Assembly: GCF_032062245.1 (NCBI RefSeq)
Contig: NZ_DAMBQF010000002.1
Coordinates: 157,587-221,586, forward strand
Source: Soonwooa sp032062245
GTDB lineage: Bacteria > Bacteroidota > Bacteroidia > Flavobacteriales > Weeksellaceae
Length of the DNA stretch: 64,000 bases
Reading direction: 5' to 3'
Within the stretch, counting starts at the first letter, position 1, and every line of letters starts with the position of its first letter. This document shows positions 51,211 to 60,055 of the stretch, piece by piece. The translations under genes and the position numbers were made by a program. Below the pieces are notes generated by a model. It did no database searches. It had not been told where the DNA came from and was given only the letters and a program-made list of their open reading frames with translations.

Positions 51211-51730
51211 CACCTTCGAAACCGAAAGATTAATTTTAAGACCTTTAGAATTGCAAGATGCTGATAGACTGTATCTTTTGGACAGTAATCCAGAAGTTAT
51301 GAAGTACATCGGGATGCCTGCTTTAACCGCGCAAGAAGAATCTGTGAAAGTTATAGAGATGATTCGTAATCAATATCAGCGTTTTGGCATTGGCAGATTT
51401 GCTGTTGTAGAAAAAGAATCTGGACTGTTAGTGGGTTGGAGTGGATTAAAATTTAACGATTCCGAAATTAATGGTTTCAAAGATTTTTACGAATTGGGTT
51501 ATCGTTTTCTTCCCGAAACTTGGGGGAAAGGTTACGCTTCCGAAACAGGAAAAGCCTTTGTTGATAAGTTTTTTGATGAGATGAAACTTAAAAATCTTTA
51601 CGCTTACGCACATTCCGAAAATGGTGCTTCCAATCATGTTCTTACCAAATTAGGTTTTACTAAAACTGGAACTTTTACAGAACCTGATGGCAATTGTTTT
51701 TGGTATGAAATGACTTCGAAACCGAATTAA
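51200..51730 (+). CDS. GNAT N-acetyltransferase (RimJ/RimL type)
   Basis: This 176-residue acetyltransferase starts ETERLILRPLELQDADRLYLL, the usual start of the RimJ/L group. The acetyl-CoA binding block is LGYRFLPETWGKGYASETGKAFVDKFF (about residues 97-123), and NGASNHVLTKLGFTKTGTF follows (about 146-164). The acceptor (protein N-terminus, aminoglycoside or other amine) is unknown. It precedes nadE by 21 bases and may be cotranscribed. Confidence 0.87.
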   Translation: MLLNTFETERLILRPLELQDADRLYLLDSNPEVMKYIGMPALTAQEESVKVIEMIRNQYQRFGIGRFAVVEKESGLLVGWSGLKFNDSEINGFKDFYELGYRFLPETWGKGYASETGKAFVDKFFDEMKLKNLYAYAHSENGASNHVLTKLGFTKTGTFTEPDGNCFWYEMTSKPN

Positions 51731-51751
51731 AATTTAAATAAAATAAATAAA

Positions 51752-52543
51752 ATGCAATCCGAAAAAATAATTAATCATATTGTTAACTGGCTGAAAGATT
51801 ACGCACAAAATTCTGGGATGAAAGGCTTTGTAGTCGGCGTTTCTGGCGGGATAGATTCTGCCATTGTGTCGATGTTGGCTGCAAAAACTGGTCTTAAAGT
51901 TTTGTTGTTAGAAATGCCAATTCGTCAAAAAGAAGATCAAGTCAATCGTGCGCAAGATCACATCGAAGATCTAAAATCAAAATTTTCTAATGTTGAAAGT
52001 TTTCGTGTGGATTTGACGCCGACATTTGATACGTTCCAAAAAACGGTTGATGTTAAAGACCAAGATTTCCCAGCAGAGCAATTGGCTTTAGCCAATTCTC
52101 GTTCGCGACTTAGGATGTTGACGTTGTATTATTATGGACAAATTCATGGACTTTTGGTAACAGGAACTGGGAACAAAGTTGAAGATTTTGGTGTCGGATT
52201 TTTCACAAAATATGGCGATGGCGGTGTTGATATTTCGCCAATTGCTGATTTGTACAAAACACAAATCTATGAGTTAGCGAGGCATCTTGACATTATCGAA
52301 AGTATCCAAAAAGCGATACCAACGGACGGTCTTTGGGACGGTGAAAGAACCGACGAGCAGCAGATTGGTGCAACTTATCCAGAACTGGAGTGGGCGATGG
52401 AGCAAGATCAAAGTTTAACACCTGATCATTTTGAAGGAAGACAACGTGAAGTCTTCGAAAAGTATCAAAAGATGCATCGTGCAACCTTGCACAAGGTTAA
52501 TCCCATCCCAATTTGTGATATTCCAGAGGAGTATAAATCTTAA
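51752..52543 (+). CDS. nadE: NAD+ synthase, ammonia-dependent
   Basis: This 263-residue enzyme adenylates and amidates nicotinic acid adenine dinucleotide to NAD+. The P-loop is FVVGVSGGIDSAIVSMLAAK (about residues 26-45). The region ALANSRSRLRMLTLYYYGQIHGLLVTGTGNKVEDFGVGFFTKYGDGGVD (about 111-159) covers the substrate site and part of the dimer interface. No glutaminase domain is present, so ammonia is the nitrogen donor. In other flavobacteria nadE lies near gldBC, as it does here. Confidence 0.95.
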   Translation: MQSEKIINHIVNWLKDYAQNSGMKGFVVGVSGGIDSAIVSMLAAKTGLKVLLLEMPIRQKEDQVNRAQDHIEDLKSKFSNVESFRVDLTPTFDTFQKTVDVKDQDFPAEQLALANSRSRLRMLTLYYYGQIHGLLVTGTGNKVEDFGVGFFTKYGDGGVDISPIADLYKTQIYELARHLDIIESIQKAIPTDGLWDGERTDEQQIGATYPELEWAMEQDQSLTPDHFEGRQREVFEKYQKMHRATLHKVNPIPICDIPEEYKS

Positions 52544-52552
52544 TTTTTTTTA

Positions 52553-53104
52553 ATGAATCCAAAACTTAAAACCTTTTTATTCTTCTTTTTTGGCGCCTTG
52601 GCGGGTATTGCGGTGATGTATGTCATTAATCCACCAAAATCTGACAAAGCTGTAGACACTGAAATTACGACAAATGCTAATCGTCAAAATTCAGATTTTA
52701 ATCAAGAAAAAAATCCCCAAAAAGGAACTGAAAACGATAACAAAAAGTCTTCTAATAATTATAGCGGACAATCAATTGATGAGCTGACAAAACAATCGGT
52801 TGTTGTAGCTTATCTTAAAACGCATCAAAAACTTCCTGATTATTATATCACTAAGAAAGCAGCAAAATCTTCTGGTTGGGAAGCTAGCAAAGGAAATCTT
52901 TGTGATGTTTTGCCAGGAAGAGCTATCGGCGGAGACAAATTCACGAACCGTGAAAAAAATCTGCCAACGCAAAAAGGACGTAACTATTACGAAGCCGATC
53001 TCAACTACAATTGTGGACGTCGAAATGCTGACAGAGTTGTTTTTAGCAACGATGGTTTAATCTTCGTAACAACCGATCATTACAAAACTTTTCAAGAACA
53101 ATAA
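52553..53104 (+). CDS. Barnase-like guanyl-preferring ribonuclease, exported
   Basis: This 183-residue protein has an N-terminal hydrophobic segment (LFFFFGALAGIAVMYVI, about 9-25), serving as signal or anchor, and a polar Asn/Lys/Ser-rich linker (28-75). The barnase fold follows (about 80-183; KLPDYYITKKAAKSSGWEAS, GRAIGGDKFTNREKNLP, TTDHYKTF). It aligns without gaps to barnase from Lys27 to His102 with an offset of 74. Lys101, Glu147, Arg157, Arg161 and His176 occupy the positions of Lys27, Glu73, Arg83, Arg87 and His102, so it should be active on RNA. Cys117 and Cys154 fall at barnase positions 43 and 80. It starts 9 bases after nadE and overlaps the next small gene. Confidence 0.93.
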   Translation: MNPKLKTFLFFFFGALAGIAVMYVINPPKSDKAVDTEITTNANRQNSDFNQEKNPQKGTENDNKKSSNNYSGQSIDELTKQSVVVAYLKTHQKLPDYYITKKAAKSSGWEASKGNLCDVLPGRAIGGDKFTNREKNLPTQKGRNYYEADLNYNCGRRNADRVVFSNDGLIFVTTDHYKTFQEQ

Positions 53105-53217
53105 TGCGATGGTTAATTGTCGTGTTGGTTTTATTTTCTTGCCAAAAAGAGAAAGAAGTTTCAAAACTTGACAAGAAAGAAGTTAAAATTTTAATTCAAT
53201 CATTGGTAGGAATTTAA
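53104..53217 (+). CDS. Tiny lipoprotein between the RNase and inhibitor genes
   Basis: A 37-codon gene overlaps the RNase stop codon (TAATG). The product MRWLIVVLVLFSCQKEKEVS carries a lipoprotein signal with LFSC (lipid Cys13) and a short charged helix (KLDKKEVKILIQSL). Translational coupling with the RNase gene is implied by the overlap. It could be a real small lipoprotein, a lysis- or release-like peptide, or a remnant of a longer lipoprotein; no family is recognised. It lies 27 bases before the inhibitor gene. Confidence 0.6.
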   Translation: MRWLIVVLVLFSCQKEKEVSKLDKKEVKILIQSLVGI

Positions 53218-53244
53218 AAACAAAACATTGGAAATTTTAATACT

Positions 53245-53565
53245 ATGGAAAAAACAATATATATCGACTTTGTAGATTTGGGAGACTACGAAGATTTTTA
53301 TGCTCAATTAAAAACTAAATTAACGCTTCCTGATTATTTTGGAGATAATCTAGATGCTTTGTACGACGTTATTTCGGGCGATTTAGAAATGCCTCTTCAT
53401 ATCGAATTTGTCAATATGACAGTTGATCAATTGGAGACTTTTGAAGACCTTTTAACAACTTTGGAAGATGCAGAAGAAGAGGTTGAAGGCTTTACGTTTT
53501 CATATTATTTGGAGCAATTCGAAGATGACGAAGATGCCGATTCAGAAGACGATTTAACAGATTAA
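53245..53565 (+). CDS. Barstar-family ribonuclease inhibitor
   Basis: This 106-residue cytoplasmic protein has the barstar fold. The RNase-binding helix and loop appear as LPDYFGDNLDALYDVISGD, where Asp37 and Asp41 align with barstar Asp35 and Asp39, the residues that plug the barnase active site. Barstar Trp38 is Tyr40 here and Cys40 is Val42. The C-terminus carries an extra, very acidic tail (EQFEDDEDADSEDDLTD). It should protect the cell from its own RNase before export. It lies two genes downstream of the RNase with the small lipoprotein gene between. Confidence 0.92.
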   Translation: MEKTIYIDFVDLGDYEDFYAQLKTKLTLPDYFGDNLDALYDVISGDLEMPLHIEFVNMTVDQLETFEDLLTTLEDAEEEVEGFTFSYYLEQFEDDEDADSEDDLTD

Positions 53566-53566
53566 G

Positions 53567-54007
53567 ATGATTAGAAAAGTTGATATAAAAGACTTGGATG
53601 CTCTGTCAAAATTATTTGACAGCTATCGAATATTTTATCATAAAAACTCGGATATCGAAGCTGCAAAAAGCTTTTTAACAGAAAGAATAAAAAATAAAGA
53701 ATCCGAAATTTTTGTTGCGGAATTCGAGAATAATTTGGTAGGTTTTGTACAATTATTTCCTATTTTTTCGTCTACAAGAATGCAGCGATATTGGTTGCTA
53801 AACGATTTATTTGTCGATGAAAATTACAGAGGAAGATCTTATTCTAAAGCTCTACTAGAAGCAGCCAAAGAGCTTTGTCGCGATACAAATGCATGTGGAA
53901 TGTTGCTGGAAACAGGTAAGCAAAACGAAATTGGTAACCAATTATATCCTTCCTGTGGCTTCAAAAAATATGATGAAGTTAATTTTTTCGAATGGGTTAA
54001 CGAATAA
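53567..54007 (+). CDS. GNAT family acetyltransferase
   Basis: This 146-residue acetyltransferase begins MIRKVDIKDLDALSKLFDSYRIFY and contains the acetyl-CoA loop WLLNDLFVDENYRGRSYSKALLEAAKELC (about residues 75-103), where Arg-Gly-Arg-Ser replaces the classical Gly loop. It ends YPSCGFKKYDEVNFFEWVN. It starts 1 base after the barstar gene stop, so it is part of that transcript. The substrate is unknown; association with an RNase/inhibitor pair is positional only. Confidence 0.85.
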   Translation: MIRKVDIKDLDALSKLFDSYRIFYHKNSDIEAAKSFLTERIKNKESEIFVAEFENNLVGFVQLFPIFSSTRMQRYWLLNDLFVDENYRGRSYSKALLEAAKELCRDTNACGMLLETGKQNEIGNQLYPSCGFKKYDEVNFFEWVNE

Positions 54008-54042
54008 TTGTTATCTTTAAATAATATTCAAAAACTATAACT

Positions 54043-54546
54043 ATGACAGATTTCGAAAAATACATCCAACGTTATTTGGATTTGGTTCCAGATGAAGAAT
54101 GGATTGATGCTCTAGACACTTCGGGCGGAAAAACTTTTGGTATTTTCAGTGATTTGACTGAGGAACAAGGACTTTTTGCTTATGACAATGGCAAGTGGAC
54201 ACTCAAAGAATTATTACAACATTTAATAGATACCGAGAAAGTATTTGCGTATCGTGCCATGACTTTTGCAAGGCAAGATCAAACAGAATTGCCAGGTTTT
54301 GATGAAGAACTTTGGGCTAAAAATTCTCATGCAAATGATAGAAGCCTGGAAAACCTCATCGACGAATTTTCTTTTGTCAGAAAAGGAAGTATCTTATTTT
54401 TTGATGATTTGTCAGAAGAAGTTTTGCAGCTAAAAGGTGCAGCCAACGGCAATGCTTTAAGTGTTGAAACTATCGGAAAACTGATTGTTGGTCACAATAT
54501 TCATCATCTTAATATTATCGAAGAAAGATATTTGTCGAAGCTTTAA
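54043..54546 (+). CDS. DinB-family protein
   Basis: This 167-residue four-helix protein has the DinB/YfiT layout with potential metal-binding histidines. The first is in WTLKELLQHLIDTEKVFAYR (about residues 50-69), and two are in GHNIHHLNIIEERYL near the C-terminus (about 150-164). FDEELWAKNSHANDRSLENLI lies in the middle. Members are thiol transferases or stress-linked metalloproteins; function here is unknown. Its stop overlaps that of the convergent AcpH gene by 3 bases. Confidence 0.82.
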   Translation: MTDFEKYIQRYLDLVPDEEWIDALDTSGGKTFGIFSDLTEEQGLFAYDNGKWTLKELLQHLIDTEKVFAYRAMTFARQDQTELPGFDEELWAKNSHANDRSLENLIDEFSFVRKGSILFFDDLSEEVLQLKGAANGNALSVETIGKLIVGHNIHHLNIIEERYLSKL

Positions 54547-55115
54547 ATTTTTAAATCCAAAGTATCGAGATAAGATTTAATATCGGGAAAGAAAATCTCA
54601 AATTCTTTTCCGATTTCTTTTTTATGGCTCAAAAATGCTTCAAAAACGGGAATGTCTTTTTCCAAATATTTGGCTTTGTTGAGGACATTTTTCGTGCTAA
54701 ATTTGATGCCCCAATCTTCGCGATAATTGTACAACCAATTGTCTTCTTCCATTTTTTTGAGCATAATTTTAAAATTTTCTGGAAGCCATTCTTCATATTG
54801 CCAAAGTGTTTTGTAGACTTTTTGGGAATGTTCAAAAAGTGCTCCATCCGAAATAGAGTGCGCCACAAAATAATCGAACGCAACATCAACAAAAGCCCCT
54901 GCATAAAGCCTTACCAAAGGACTAAATACTTTTTTTGCTTGCGAAATTGCTGGATGTGTATCGGTGAAACTATCAATGGCGCGATGTAGTTTGATGCCTT
55001 TTTGAATTTCTAAAGGGAAATTTTCGCGCTCATTATTTTTGATGAAATCTGCAATCATATTCCCGACAAGTTGCCCGTCAGTAAAGGATAAATAGGAGTG
55101 TGCAAGATAATTCAT
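54543..55115 (-). CDS. Acyl carrier protein phosphodiesterase (AcpH/DUF479)
   Basis: This 190-residue HD-like enzyme begins MNYLAHSYLSFTDGQLVGNMIADFI, the AcpH signature, and has KGIKLHRAIDSFTDTHPAI (about residues 39-57) and GAFVDVAFDYFVA (about 73-85) with metal-type Asp and His residues. AcpH removes the phosphopantetheine arm from acyl carrier protein. The gene is convergent with the DinB gene, and its start is followed upstream by the cobalamin riboswitch region. Confidence 0.87.
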   Translation of the reverse strand: MNYLAHSYLSFTDGQLVGNMIADFIKNNERENFPLEIQKGIKLHRAIDSFTDTHPAISQAKKVFSPLVRLYAGAFVDVAFDYFVAHSISDGALFEHSQKVYKTLWQYEEWLPENFKIMLKKMEEDNWLYNYREDWGIKFSTKNVLNKAKYLEKDIPVFEAFLSHKKEIGKEFEIFFPDIKSYLDTLDLKI

Positions 55116-55291
55116 TATAATGTTTGTGCGATTTTTTGTGTTATAAAAGTAAATACAATTTAAGTAATTTATTTCTTTTAAATGCTGTTTTTGTACAAAG
55201 CAAATGTTATTACATTAGATAAATTTTTCTAGAATAATTTAAAAATTAGGAAAATTATTTGTGATTTTGGACTTTAACGAAAAAGGCTTTC

Positions 55292-55319
55292 TTGTTTAAT
55301 AAAAATTTAATACTTTTGC
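55292..55319 (+). promoter_or_regulatory. Promoter for the cobalamin operon
   Basis: TTG at 55292-55294, a 16-base spacer and TACTTTTGC at 55311-55319 precede the riboswitch directly, so transcription should begin near its 5' end. Confidence 0.65.
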
Positions 55320-55322
55320 AAA

Positions 55323-55490
55323 ACTGGTGAGCTATAAAAAGCTTTAAAAGGGAACTGGGTGAAAATCCCAGACAGACCCGCTGCTGTAAGCTTCACGCAA
55401 GGTTTTTGGTAACAATATCCACTGTTCTTAGAATGGGAAGGATTCCAAAAATGAAGTAAGTCAGAAGACCTGCCAGTATGTTTAACGTTT
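55323..55490 (+). promoter_or_regulatory. Cobalamin (B12) riboswitch
   Basis: The classical elements appear in order. They are GGGAAC(T)GGGTGAAAATCCCAG (55370 area), the B12-box-related GACAGACCCGCTGCTGTAAGC (55371-55391), then a GGGAAGGATTCC arm (55435-55446), and AAGTCAGAAGACCTGCC (55458-55474). This is an adenosyl- or methylcobalamin-binding leader. It lies immediately before a BtuB-like gene and would turn down expression when cobalamin is plentiful. The start codon is about 110-125 bases downstream, leaving room for an expression platform. Confidence 0.95.
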
Positions 55491-55599
55491 GACGCTTTCG
55501 TGGAATAAAGCCTAGAACAACGAAGTTACTGTGCAGTTTTTGCGCTGTTGCTTTGTATTCTTATTTTCCATTAGCGTCATCATTATTCTAAATGAGCTA

Positions 55600-57624
55600 A
55601 TGGTGACACGACTTTTTTTATCGGTTTTTCAAGCGGCATTTCTTGTGGCTTTTTTTGTGATGTCTTTAGTTTTTGGACAGAGTAAAGATAGTATTTCCAA
55701 AAAAGAAATCACGGAAGTTATTCTTTTCAAACGCGATTTGAAAGATGTAATTCCTGCACAAACCTTAAGTGGAGAAGACTTGCAACGCTTGAGCAGTCAA
55801 TCGGTTGCGGATGCTTTACGTTATTTTTCGGGAGTCCAGATCAAAGATTATGGCGGCGTTGGTGGTCTAAAAACTATTAATGTACGAAGTTTGGGAAGCC
55901 AACATGTTGGCGTTTTTTATGATGGTATCCAGCTCGGAAATGCACAAAATGGTTTGGTCGATTTGGGGCGTTATTCTTTAGATGATCTCGAAGGTATTTC
56001 CTTATATAATGGTCAAAAAAGTGAAATCTTCCAACCGGCAAAGGATTTTGCTTCTGCAAGTGCTATTTATCTTCAAACCAAAACACCTTCGTTTACTGGA
56101 AACAAAAAAACAAATCTTTCTATTCGTCTCAAAAATGGCACGATACAATTATTTAATCCTTCTTTTAGGCTAGAGCAAAAATTGTCAGACAAAATTGCGT
56201 TTAGTTTTAGTTCTGAATATTTGGAAAGTGATGGCGTGTATAATTTTCGCTATTTCAAAAGATATCCAGATGGCGCGATTGCGTATGACACGATTGCAAA
56301 AAGACAAGATTCGGATATTAAAGCCAAACGTTTTGAAACCACAATAAATGGAATAATCCGTAACGGAACTTGGAATATTCGTGGTTACGCCTATAACTCT
56401 AACCGTGGCATTCCTGCGGCCATTGTTAACGGTAGATTTGGTGCTCGTGGTTCTAGGATGACGGATGACAATTACTTTGTGCAAGGCACTTTTAGAAAGA
56501 AACTTTTTCCAAAATTCGAAACCCAACTTAAAGCCAAGTTCGCTTACGATTACACGTATTATGCGGACACGGTGCGTACAGAATATGTGATCAGATTCGA
56601 GAATTCTTACATCCAACGTGAAGTTTACGTTAGTTCTTCTAACATCTACACGATTACACCGAGTTGGGATATCAGCTTAAATGGTGATTTCCAGTTTAAT
56701 AATTTAGATGCCAATTTAATCAACTTTTCATACCCTACACGTTATACCAATTTGGTGGCTTTAGCGTCGACTTATCAATGGAATCGACTGCGTTTTATGG
56801 GAAGTCTTCTAGGAACTTTCGTGCACGAAAATGTTGAGAAAAATGCGAAATCTCCAGACCGACGAGAGTGGACGCCTGCTTTCTATGCTGCTTATCAGCC
56901 CTTCAATACTAAAGATTTAACGTTAAGAACTTTCTACAAACGGATTTTTAGAATGCCAACGTTTAATGATTTGTATTACACCAACATTGGGAATACCTAT
57001 CTGAAACCTGAATATACCACGCAATATGACCTTGGTTTTACCTATCATAAACGTTTTAAAAATGATGTTTTTCAAGAATTTTATTTAAAAGTTGACGGCT
57101 ATTATAATGAAGTTCAGGACAAAATTGTAGCTGCGCCTAATGGCAGTATGTTCCGTTGGTTGATGATGAATCTTGGTCGTGTAGAGATCCGAGGTGTTGA
57201 CGTTAACCTACAATCCACTTTCAAAATTGGAAATGTAAAACTAAGACCATTGCTTTCTTACACGTATCAAAACGCGCAGGATGCTAGCGATCCTGAGGAT
57301 ACATTTTATAAAAATCAAATTCCGTATACGCCGTGGCACAGTGGGACTTTTACGATGATGGCGGATTATAAAGACTGGAGTTTTAACTACAGTACAATGT
57401 ATGTTGGCGAGCGTTATGATGTTAACCAAGATAATATTCAGTACAACTATGTGCAACCTTGGTATACACACGATTTGTCGGTGCAAAAGATTTTCCGATG
57501 GAAGCAGCATCAGTTTAAAGCAAGTGTGGAGATGAACAATATTTTCAATCAGTATTATGACGTGGTTATCAATTTTCCGATGCCTGGCAGAAGTTTCCGT
57601 CTCATCCTAAATTACACCTTATGA
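55600..57624 (+). CDS. btuB: BtuB-like TonB-dependent cobalamin receptor
   Basis: This 674-residue outer-membrane receptor has a signal peptide (LFLSVFQAAFLVAFFVMSLVFGQ), a plug domain (LSGEDLQRLSSQSVADALRYFSGVQIKDYGGVGGLKTINVRSLG) and a barrel ending FPMPGRSFRLILNYTL. The upstream cobalamin riboswitch and the BtuG-like gene downstream support B12 as the substrate. The ATG at 55600 is chosen since it begins a normal signal peptide. A GTG at 55531 would add a second hydrophobic stretch and lies close to the riboswitch. It overlaps the next gene by ATGA. Confidence 0.88.
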   Translation: MVTRLFLSVFQAAFLVAFFVMSLVFGQSKDSISKKEITEVILFKRDLKDVIPAQTLSGEDLQRLSSQSVADALRYFSGVQIKDYGGVGGLKTINVRSLGSQHVGVFYDGIQLGNAQNGLVDLGRYSLDDLEGISLYNGQKSEIFQPAKDFASASAIYLQTKTPSFTGNKKTNLSIRLKNGTIQLFNPSFRLEQKLSDKIAFSFSSEYLESDGVYNFRYFKRYPDGAIAYDTIAKRQDSDIKAKRFETTINGIIRNGTWNIRGYAYNSNRGIPAAIVNGRFGARGSRMTDDNYFVQGTFRKKLFPKFETQLKAKFAYDYTYYADTVRTEYVIRFENSYIQREVYVSSSNIYTITPSWDISLNGDFQFNNLDANLINFSYPTRYTNLVALASTYQWNRLRFMGSLLGTFVHENVEKNAKSPDRREWTPAFYAAYQPFNTKDLTLRTFYKRIFRMPTFNDLYYTNIGNTYLKPEYTTQYDLGFTYHKRFKNDVFQEFYLKVDGYYNEVQDKIVAAPNGSMFRWLMMNLGRVEIRGVDVNLQSTFKIGNVKLRPLLSYTYQNAQDASDPEDTFYKNQIPYTPWHSGTFTMMADYKDWSFNYSTMYVGERYDVNQDNIQYNYVQPWYTHDLSVQKIFRWKQHQFKASVEMNNIFNQYYDVVINFPMPGRSFRLILNYTL

Positions 57625-58757
57625 AACATCTAAAAATCTATTTTTTATTTTCACTTTTATTGTTGATTTTCTCTTGTCGAACGGATGATGTTATTGTGCG
57701 CCCCGAAGTAGAATCTGGTTTAGAACCACCTCAAAATACCGCTATCAAAGGTTTTTATCTTTTAAATGAAGGCAATATGGGAAGTAATAAATCCACTTTG
57801 GATTACTTCGACTATGCAACGGGAACGTATCACCGAAATATCTATGCTGATATTAATCCCGAAGTGGTTAAAGAATTGGGTGATGTGGGTAACGATATTA
57901 AAATCTACGGCAGCAAAATGTATGTCGTGGTCAATGTTTCCAATAAAATTGAAGTTCTCGATGCGAAGACTGCCAAACGTATTAAAACGATTAAACTTCA
58001 GAACTGTCGTTATATGGCTTTCAAAGATGGGAAGGCTTATGCAAGCAGTTATGCAGGTCCAGTCGTGTTAGATCCCAATGCGCCGATTGGTAAAGTCGCT
58101 GAGATAGACACGCTTTCTTTGGCGATTACAAGAGAGGTGACTGTTGGTTATCAACCAGAGGAAATGCAAATTATCGGTAATAAACTTTATGTCGCCAATT
58201 CAGGTGGTTATCGTTTTCCGAATTATGACAAAACCTTATCGGAAGTGGATTTAACGACATTTAAAGAATTAAGAAAAATAGATGTTGCGATTAATCTTCA
58301 CCATATCGAAAAAGATAATTACGGCGATTTGTACGTGAGTTCTCGTGGCGATTATTACACAATTCCATCGAGTTTGTATTTGCTTGATCCTGTTTCTGGA
58401 CAGGTTAAAAAAGATTTTGGCGTGGCTGTCAGCGAAATGAAGATTGTTAATGACAAACTCTATTATTATGGTAACGAGTTTAATTACAACACGCACACCT
58501 ACACCAAATCTTTCGGAATTATCGATGTTAAAACCGAACAAATTATTTCTAAAAACATCATCGAACCTACTTATGCCGACGCTATAAAAACGCCTTATGG
58601 TATTGCAGTAAATCCTATTACGGAAGATATCTATATGACGGATGCTCGCAATTATGTATCGATGGGTTTTGTGTATTGTTTTGATAAAAATGGAAAATTC
58701 AAATGGAAAACAGAAGCCGGAAATATCCCTGCGCATTTTGTTTTTCTGTACAAATAA
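57621..58757 (+). CDS. BtuG-like YncE-type beta-propeller lipoprotein
   Basis: This 378-residue surface lipoprotein has a signal ending LIFSC (lipid Cys19). The rest is a beta-propeller with repeated blade motifs (VGNDIKIYGSKMYVVVNVSNKIEVLDAKTAKRI, then PEEMQIIGNKLYVANSGG and EMKIVNDKLYYYGNEFNY). In Bacteroides, a propeller lipoprotein called BtuG caps BtuB and binds B12 very tightly. Riboswitch control and the 4-base overlap with the receptor gene suggest the same job here. The specific homology needs a search to confirm. Confidence 0.82.
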   Translation: MKHLKIYFLFSLLLLIFSCRTDDVIVRPEVESGLEPPQNTAIKGFYLLNEGNMGSNKSTLDYFDYATGTYHRNIYADINPEVVKELGDVGNDIKIYGSKMYVVVNVSNKIEVLDAKTAKRIKTIKLQNCRYMAFKDGKAYASSYAGPVVLDPNAPIGKVAEIDTLSLAITREVTVGYQPEEMQIIGNKLYVANSGGYRFPNYDKTLSEVDLTTFKELRKIDVAINLHHIEKDNYGDLYVSSRGDYYTIPSSLYLLDPVSGQVKKDFGVAVSEMKIVNDKLYYYGNEFNYNTHTYTKSFGIIDVKTEQIISKNIIEPTYADAIKTPYGIAVNPITEDIYMTDARNYVSMGFVYCFDKNGKFKWKTEAGNIPAHFVFLYK

Positions 58758-58770
58758 CATCTAATGTATT

Positions 58771-60024
58771 ATGAGAAAAAATTCTATAAAAATTTTGACT
58801 TTAGGTTTTGCAAGCAGCCTGCTAATTGGACTTGTCGCTTGTAAGTCGGATCGTGAAGAAGTTGATAACGGAGTAAGTCTACCAGGAAAAACTTTGGACG
58901 ATCAATATTCGGTTAGTCGTTATCGCGTTTTGGATATCGATTCAAAATTAGGTTTGAATTCAAAACTTACTTGGAGCATTAGTGCCAAGAAAATAGTTGA
59001 TAACAAGGAAGTGGTTTATGATTCCATCATTGCTAAAGATGTACCCAAACTCGAGTTTATTTCGCGGTATGCCAAGAATTATGCGTTGACTTTAACTGCC
59101 GAAACGAATGGTGTTTCTAAAAAATATACATCCCAAATTATCGTCAATAAGGAATTGAAATCCTATAGTAAATATATTGCTGATGTTTTCGATTATCGAC
59201 CTGCGGTTGGTCAATTCATTAACGAAATTCCAGAGTATGCCATTGGAGACACTCAAGAGAAAATGATTAAAAAAGCCAAAGAATCTTTGGTTGGTGGTAA
59301 TTCGACCATGGTGACTTTGGGCGGCTTTGGAGGATATGTGGTTTTTGGTTTTGATCATACCATTCCGAATTACGATGGACGAGATTTCAAAATTCTAGGA
59401 AATGCTTTTTGGGGAAATGAAGCAATCGAAGAAAGAGCTGGCTCTTGCGAACCTGGCATTATCATGGTGGCCTACGATCGAAATAAAAATGGAAAACCCG
59501 ATGAAGATGAGTGGTATGAGATTGCAGGTAGCGAGTATTTTAAAGATACTACTACTAAAAATTACGAAATTACTTACTTCAAACCAGATGAAAATAAAGT
59601 GCCCGTTCCTGGCACTGAGTTCTGGCAGACCGACACACAGTATATCAAATGGCAAGATAACCGAGGTGTTTCTGGTTTTAAAACTCGAAATACCTTCCAT
59701 GCGCAAAGCTATTATCCTTTATGGTTTTCAGAAATGTCTTATTCTTTAAAAGGAACTCGCCTTAAGGATAACTTCTATGATCAAAGCGGCACAGGCACCT
59801 ATTGGGTTGGTAAATCTTATGCGTATGGTTATGCTGACAACGCACCAAATAATGATGATGCGTCCAATATCGATATCTCTTGGGCGGTTGATAAGTATGG
59901 AAACTATGTTAAACTTCCGGGTATCGATTTCGTGAAAGTATATACAGGTATCAATCAAGAAGCTGGTTGGCTAGGCGAAGTTTCGACAGAAGTGGCAGGA
60001 GCTTATAACTTACATTTTAAATAA
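58771..60024 (+). CDS. Surface lipoprotein of the cobalamin operon
   Basis: This 417-residue protein has a lipoprotein signal ending GLVAC (lipid Cys24). A PKD/BACON-like beta-rich N-terminal domain (about 30-130) is followed by a larger domain with SLVGGNSTMVTLGGFGGYVVFGFDHTI, FKILGNAFWG and YDRNKNGKPDEDEWYEIAGSEY. This is the build of cell-surface proteins seen next to BtuB in Bacteroidota cobalamin loci. It may be an accessory B12-binding lipoprotein. It starts 13 bases after the propeller gene and belongs to the same transcript. Function by context only. Confidence 0.7.
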   Translation: MRKNSIKILTLGFASSLLIGLVACKSDREEVDNGVSLPGKTLDDQYSVSRYRVLDIDSKLGLNSKLTWSISAKKIVDNKEVVYDSIIAKDVPKLEFISRYAKNYALTLTAETNGVSKKYTSQIIVNKELKSYSKYIADVFDYRPAVGQFINEIPEYAIGDTQEKMIKKAKESLVGGNSTMVTLGGFGGYVVFGFDHTIPNYDGRDFKILGNAFWGNEAIEERAGSCEPGIIMVAYDRNKNGKPDEDEWYEIAGSEYFKDTTTKNYEITYFKPDENKVPVPGTEFWQTDTQYIKWQDNRGVSGFKTRNTFHAQSYYPLWFSEMSYSLKGTRLKDNFYDQSGTGTYWVGKSYAYGYADNAPNNDDASNIDISWAVDKYGNYVKLPGIDFVKVYTGINQEAGWLGEVSTEVAGAYNLHFK

Positions 60025-60055
60025 AATTAAAAACAAACAATAAAAATCAGTACTT

